The notes under the pieces: model-generated
The model's input: only the letters and a program-made list of their open reading frames with translations
Database searches by the model: none
What the model was told of the DNA's origin: nothing
In this document: positions 6,773 to 9,952 of the stretch, one piece after another
Layout of the letters: every line of letters begins with the position of its first letter
Position numbering within the stretch: position 1 is the first letter of the stretch
Translations under genes and position numbers: made by a program
Source: XYA12-FULL-58-9 sp001798605
Lineage (GTDB): Bacteria > Myxococcota > XYA12-FULL-58-9
DNA: 9,952 bases
Assembly: GCA_036736205.1 (NCBI GenBank)
Contig: DAINMX010000240.1
Location: 1 to 9,952, forward strand
Reading direction: 5' to 3'

Positions 6773-7354
6773 ATGAGTCCCGAGATCCCCGAAGCATTGA
6801 ACGTCGCGTTGGAAGTCGTCGGGGTTCTCGATCGATTGGGTATCCGCTACCACTTGGGTGGGTCCTACGCGAGTTCTCTGCATGGAGTGCCACGCCAAAC
6901 TCAGGACGTAGACCTCGTGGTGGACATGGGACAAAACACAGTTGCATGCTTCGTTGAAGCTGTGGAGGCCGAGTTCTATGTTAGCGAACCGGCCGTTAGG
7001 GAAGCCATCCGCAACAAGTCCTGCTTCAATCTGATTCACTTCAATACGGCAATGAAGGTCGATCTCTTCATCTCGGGCGACGAGCCGTTTGATCGCGAGG
7101 AGTTTCACCGACATCGGCTCGAGGTGGTAGACACGGAAACAAACTGCCGCGTGTTTGTCAAAACCGCTGAGGACATCTTGTTGCGGAAGTTGCTGTGGTT
7201 CAAAGCCGGCGGTGAGATCTCCGACCGACAGTGGAATGATCTACTCGGTATTGTTCGAACACAGGGAGAACGGCTCGATCTCGAATACACCCGCCATTGG
7301 GCAAAGGCGCTGAATATCGAGACCCTGCTCGAAAGGCTTCTGGAGTCAGATTGA
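6773..7354 (+). CDS. Nucleotidyltransferase (DNA-polymerase-beta fold), possible toxin-antitoxin partner
   Basis: This 193-residue cytosolic protein carries the minimal nucleotidyltransferase signature. GGS lies at residues 29-31, DVD at 45-47 gives two metal-binding aspartates, and a third carboxylate is in KVDLF (Asp97). It should transfer a nucleotide to a protein, RNA or small molecule. The C-terminal part (RVFVKTAEDILLRKLLWFKAGGEISDRQWNDL split over residues about 124-155) is the helical region seen in AbiEii/MNT-like families, where TAEDI and K-W-F/Y are typical. Its length fits stand-alone members. It follows a small helical protein by 10 bases without a clear Shine-Dalgarno, which points to translational coupling. 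The fold is clear. Whether it is a toxin, an antitoxin or a modifying enzyme cannot be decided from sequence. Confidence 0.85.
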   Translation: MSPEIPEALNVALEVVGVLDRLGIRYHLGGSYASSLHGVPRQTQDVDLVVDMGQNTVACFVEAVEAEFYVSEPAVREAIRNKSCFNLIHFNTAMKVDLFISGDEPFDREEFHRHRLEVVDTETNCRVFVKTAEDILLRKLLWFKAGGEISDRQWNDLLGIVRTQGERLDLEYTRHWAKALNIETLLERLLESD

Positions 7355-7357
7355 CTC
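7343..7357 (+). terminator. Short hairpin overlapping the nucleotidyltransferase stop codon (weak terminator candidate)
   Basis: GAGTCA at 7343-7348 and TGACTC at 7352-7357 form a perfect 6-bp stem with a three-base loop. The TGA stop (7352-7354) lies in the right arm. It is followed by TTCTTC, a pyrimidine run rather than a true T tract, and the stem is AT/GC mixed and short, so termination would be weak at best. Confidence 0.25.
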
Positions 7358-7408
7358 TTCTTCACTGCTTTGGGCAATCAAGGACAAATCTCACGTGACA
7401 GTACGAGC

Positions 7409-7433
7409 CATGGTGTTCATGTCATCTACGAAC
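7409..7433 (+). repeat. Dispersed 25-bp repeat, copy 1
   Basis: This stretch matches 9839-9863 at 23 of 25 bases, differing only at two transitions. It begins CATGGTGTTCATGTCA and then reads TCTACGAAC. Similarity stops abruptly at both ends. Read in one frame it would encode HGVHVIYE, but no gene around it is recognised. Confidence 0.75.
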
Positions 7434-7467
7434 CTCGGCTAGCCAATCCACGTATGGTGCCACACGT

Positions 7468-7619
7468 TTGTCGGTGTTTGGGCCCGTCACCTGGCAGCAA
7501 TTGGCGGGCACCAAGATCGAGTTTGACAAGGACAGAGGCTCGACGGTCTCCGGAAGCAACGATGGGACCTACAGGCCGATAAGATATGCAAAGGACGCAA
7601 TCGTTACAAGAACCAACCG
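7468..7619 (+). pseudogene. Possible fragment of a decayed coding region
   Basis: From a TTG at 7468 one frame reads LSVFGPVTWQQLAGTKIEF, then DKDRGSTVSGSNDGTY up to about 7575. Third codon positions here are mostly G or C, as in the real genes of the window. The quality then falls off, while a different frame becomes plausible from about 7590-7620 and runs into the 129-residue gene downstream. This could be one gene broken by a frameshift, or chance. I recognise no family and see no ribosome site. Confidence 0.2.
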
Positions 7620-8009
7620 ATGTCTATTTGCACAGTGCTGTCGTATCAGGGCGCGGCAAATGGCAAGACCAAGAGCTCTGCCTACGTCAATTTCAACAAT
7701 GGAGCGGTTGAAGGGGCGTGGCAATTGGCGGAATTTCTACATGAAGCGGTTCGGGGGAAACGACGCAGCGACGCCTTTGGGCAAGAGCTCCTCGACCGAC
7801 GGGCAGCCGATGACGTCTTGCGCATCGTATTGACCGCCTTGAATCTGCAAGATGACGGCGTGGCCCCCAGTGTGGCAGCCATGCACAAGGCGATCGATCA
7901 AATCGGTGACAATCGCGATGTAATCGGCGTGAGCGTTGACGAGCTCCACAAGGCCTTAGATGATCTGCACATCACAGAGCTCAATCCTGGGCTCGGCATC
8001 TGGGCATGA
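7620..8009 (+). CDS. Hypothetical protein, 129 residues
   Basis: I do not recognise this protein. The first third (MSICTVLSYQGAANGKTKSS, then AYVNFNNG) is polar. The rest is helical and charged (AVEGAWQLAEFLHEAVRGKR, AADDVLRIVLTALNLQ, SVDELHKALDDLHIT), ending LNPGLGIWA. The C-terminal helices could form a small helix-turn-helix or winged-helix-like unit, but no motif proves it. There is no signal peptide or membrane segment. No Shine-Dalgarno precedes the ATG, and the frame stays open back to 7527, so the N-terminus may be wrong or the gene may be the 3' part of a frameshifted one. Codon use from about 7790 onward looks like that of genuine neighbours, which is the main reason to keep it. Confidence 0.4.
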   Translation: MSICTVLSYQGAANGKTKSSAYVNFNNGAVEGAWQLAEFLHEAVRGKRRSDAFGQELLDRRAADDVLRIVLTALNLQDDGVAPSVAAMHKAIDQIGDNRDVIGVSVDELHKALDDLHITELNPGLGIWA

Positions 8010-8382
8010 TCTCGGATCTCGACGCCAACCGACAGCCGAAGGCTTGCATGATGGTGTGGTTGATCGTCGATTCGTCGATACGCAGTCCCCGCCAGAATGG
8101 CCGGTTCTTCGATTTGACCGGCAAATTTACGCAAGCGTTCTAGCTCGTGACCAGCACGATTGCGCCAACTCTTCCGCCTGCAGCGGCTCAACTATTTGGC
8201 CGATCGAGAAGACGCTGTAAGACACGAGCACCTGAGTGTGACTCCAGTCACACTTCTCAGTGGTGCGGTGCCACGGTGATTCGTTGGACGGATGGAGTAC
8301 GAACGGATAGCGAGCGCTCACGGGAAATCCCCGCAAAGGTATCCAAGCAGAAGCTCCGACGGGGCAGGAAAGGCGCGAAGAA
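8010..8382. other. Intergenic region with a CRP-like palindrome
   Basis: No convincing gene is seen in these 373 bases. Open frames occur on both strands, including one that ends as ATGA at the next start (8147-8386), but they have unconvincing composition and no recognisable domain. The region contains the palindrome at 8235-8254 and the ribosome site AGGAAAGG at 8366-8373, nine bases before the lipoprotein start. No good -35/-10 pair was found between them. Confidence 0.5.
8235..8254. promoter_or_regulatory. Perfect CRP/FNR-family-type operator palindrome
   Basis: AGTGTGACT (8235-8243) and AGTCACACT (8246-8254) form a perfect inverted repeat around a CC centre. It contains TGTGA (8237-8241), six bases, then TCACA (8248-8252), exactly the half-sites and spacing of the CRP-type consensus. 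The centre is about 139 bases before the lipoprotein ATG at 8383. A CRP/FNR-type regulator could control that gene. The alternative is that the 9-bp stem with a two-base loop is just an RNA hairpin, but a two-base loop is poor for that. Confidence 0.55.
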
Positions 8383-9627
8383 ATGAGGAATAGAAATCTG
8401 GTAGCAGCAAGCGTAGCTCTCTTGGCGGTCTCTTGCAGCGAGAAACAAGAGCCGGCCCACACAACCTACACCTTTTCTCAGGACGATTCATGCACCAATG
8501 AATGTCAGATTGCCAACGAGACGCAATGTGCCGAAGGCAAAATCCGAACTTGCATGACCGACGCCGAAGGCTGTCGCTATTGGACTGAGCTCACCGAATG
8601 TCCTGTCGGAAGCTGCCGAAATGGTGAAGAGTGTTCGCCGCTGGATTGCGATAGCGAATGTTCCGATTTGCTATACACAGCATGCACGTGTTCATCTTCC
8701 GACCCGTGTGGTTGGCAAAACGATGGGTATTGTGATGCGGCTTGTGCGGATGCGTTTCCTGAAGACTATTTCACTGACGGCGCCGACTGTGAATCCTGCA
8801 ATGATGGCGTGCAGAATTCGGATGAGGTCGGGGTTGACTGCGGAGGTTCTTGTCCGCCATGCGACGATGTCATCCGGTTCAAGTCGATCGATGTTGGCGG
8901 CGACCACGCCTGCGTCATGGATTTCACTGGGCACGCCTACTGTTGGGGGAGAAACGATGACGGACAGGCAGAGTCACCGACCGGTCAATACCTTGGCGTA
9001 GCCGCAGGCTACAAAGACAGCTGTGGGCTGACCAGCGACGGAGAAATCGATTGTTGGGGAAAGTTCTTCTCCGCGTCTGAGCTTCCGGATGGCCCCTTTG
9101 TGAGCCTGGACGTAGATGGGATCAGTGGGTGCGCCCTCGATGCCTCCGGTCACGCTTCCTGTTGGGGGAATATCCTCGGCCACGGGTCGACACCATCTCG
9201 TCAATTCCTCGAGGTCAAAGTTGGATGGGCCGAGTGGGCGTGCGGAATAGACACCAGTCACCATATCGTCTGCTGGGGAACGGATTCGTCCGGAAACCTC
9301 GATTCGCCGTCTGGCGAATTCAGCCACCTCGGCGTCGGCAAGGAACACGCATGTGCGGTTGCACTCGACGGTCATCTCGAATGTTGGGGCTACAATTACC
9401 ACAGCCAGGCGGTCGCCCCGGCAGGCACAAACTTTGTCGCCGTCGACGCTGGACGATATCACACCTGCGCCTTGAACGACGGAGGCCAGATTGTGTGTTT
9501 TGGCTCGAATGCGTCGGAACAATGCGATTCTCCGCAAGGAGCTTTCGCGCAGCTTTCGTTGGGTTGGGATTCGAGTTGCGCTCTCGATAGCAACGGCGTC
9601 CTAACCTGCTGGGGCACCGAACTGTAG
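8383..9627 (+). CDS. Cysteine-rich lipoprotein with seven RCC1-like beta-propeller blades
   Basis: This 414-residue envelope protein begins with a short lipoprotein signal (MRNRNLVAASVALLAVSC, lipidated Cys18). Residues about 30-138 are cysteine-rich, and 107-136 (DPCGWQNDGYCDAAC ... DGADC) resembles a Notch/LNR repeat. Residues 139-160 form the CNDGVQ ... DCGGSCPPC motif common in myxobacterial surface proteins. From residue 166 there are seven repeats of about 35 residues, each with C-x9-C-[W/F]-G (for example HACVMDFTGHAYCWG), which fits a closed seven-bladed RCC1-like propeller with one likely disulfide per blade. No enzymatic motif is seen, so it probably binds a ligand or protein at the surface. 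The start follows AGGAAAGG at 8366-8373 by nine bases. The gene stands alone, with a CRP-like palindrome upstream. Fold and location are well supported; function is unknown. Confidence 0.88.
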   Translation: MRNRNLVAASVALLAVSCSEKQEPAHTTYTFSQDDSCTNECQIANETQCAEGKIRTCMTDAEGCRYWTELTECPVGSCRNGEECSPLDCDSECSDLLYTACTCSSSDPCGWQNDGYCDAACADAFPEDYFTDGADCESCNDGVQNSDEVGVDCGGSCPPCDDVIRFKSIDVGGDHACVMDFTGHAYCWGRNDDGQAESPTGQYLGVAAGYKDSCGLTSDGEIDCWGKFFSASELPDGPFVSLDVDGISGCALDASGHASCWGNILGHGSTPSRQFLEVKVGWAEWACGIDTSHHIVCWGTDSSGNLDSPSGEFSHLGVGKEHACAVALDGHLECWGYNYHSQAVAPAGTNFVAVDAGRYHTCALNDGGQIVCFGSNASEQCDSPQGAFAQLSLGWDSSCALDSNGVLTCWGTEL

Positions 9628-9952
9628 TCTCCTCCAGAATCGCAGTTCGACGCTCCTCCGAGAGCGGGAGCCAAAACGTAGATGATTTCGAACCTGTAGA
9701 CGCATCCGCCCCGGTCCGAAATCTTTCAAAAATGGGCCCGTTACGATCAAACAGCTCAACGACCGGAGCTAGATTGTAGAGCCGCGCTGCCAGGTTTGGC
9801 TGACAGACAACATTTCGCAAACTCCGGGGCCGGTGGCTCATGGTGTTCATGTCACCTACGAGCTAACGTCCCCGAGACGCCGGTTGTTGGAGACCGGGCA
9901 TGGGTGTCAAGGTGCCGATCAGTGGGGGTCTCGCCGGCAATCCAACACAGAG
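9628..9952. other. Intergenic region without a convincing gene
   Basis: These 325 bases hold no gene I can support. A minus-strand frame (down from 9850) runs far into the RCC1-like gene and looks like a shadow. Short inverted repeats near 9651-9671 have no T tract after them and do not make a good terminator. The second copy of the 25-bp dispersed repeat lies at 9839-9863, followed by a GC-rich stretch with scattered GAGAC/GTCTC words. Confidence 0.5.
9839..9863 (+). repeat. Dispersed 25-bp repeat, copy 2
   Basis: This copy begins CATGGTGTTCATGTCA and continues CCTACGAGC. It matches 7409-7433 in the same orientation with two transitions. The two copies lie on either side of the 129-residue hypothetical gene and the RCC1-like lipoprotein. 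Confidence 0.75.

Noticed and set aside
7391..7398. TCACGTGA palindrome
   Set aside because: An 8-bp palindrome is expected by chance in this length of sequence, and no promoter is seen beside it.
8147..8386. 79-residue open frame ending ATGA at the RCC1-like gene start
   Set aside because: The composition is rich in Arg, Ser and Cys without a motif, it spans the CRP-like palindrome, and no ribosome site precedes it. The ATGA overlap is probably chance.
9651..9671. Inverted repeats after the RCC1-like gene considered as a terminator
   Set aside because: Only 5-bp stems can form (CGCTC/GAGCG or GCTCC/GGAGC), and the next bases are CAAAACG, with no T run.
9320..9850. 176-residue open frame on the minus strand at the right end
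   Set aside because: More than half is antisense to the RCC1-like repeats, and the remainder has no recognisable motif or ribosome site.

Overview
The window looks like a chromosomal segment of a GC-rich, Myxococcota-like (deltaproteobacterial) bacterium. All recognisable genes lie on the + strand. Three indications support this placement. There are several lipoprotein-type secreted proteins. One of them (8383-9627) carries a CNDGVQ...DEVGVDCGGSCPPC cysteine motif followed by RCC1-like repeats, a style common in myxobacterial surface proteins. There is also a small-protein/nucleotidyltransferase pair of a type I associate with such genomes. The assignment is an inference from protein style, not from a marker gene.

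Layout. 1-310 is a leader with a good sigma70-like promoter whose -10 region sits in a perfect 23-bp tandem duplication. 311-2002 is a TGS-domain nucleoside (uridine-type) kinase. Twenty-two bases later comes 2025-4118, the most striking gene: a lipoprotein with a PKD domain joined to the middle and catalytic domains of a vertebrate-type protein-arginine deiminase, with all four catalytic residues present. It overlaps by ATGA with 4115-5191, an exported HEAT-like repeat protein. That gene ends in a three-copy 15-bp tandem repeat and is followed by 5259-6347, a lipoprotein with a thermonuclease (SNase) domain and a C-terminal OB-like domain. These four genes could form one transcription unit. 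The last three would place a citrullinating enzyme, a scaffold-like protein and a nuclease in the cell envelope.

6517-7354 is a compact two-gene module: an 81-residue helical protein and a DNA-polymerase-beta-fold nucleotidyltransferase. It resembles toxin-antitoxin layouts but matches no named system that I can identify. 7355-8382 is poorly organised. It holds one plausible 129-residue hypothetical gene, a possible coding fragment in another frame just upstream, one copy of a dispersed 25-bp repeat, and a perfect CRP/FNR-type palindrome (TGTGA-N6-TCACA). The palindrome lies upstream of 8383-9627, a lipoprotein with a Notch-like cysteine region and seven RCC1-like blades, each carrying C-x9-C-[W/F]-G. 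9628-9952 has no convincing gene and carries the second copy of the 25-bp repeat.

No rRNA, tRNA, CRISPR array or intact insertion sequence was seen.
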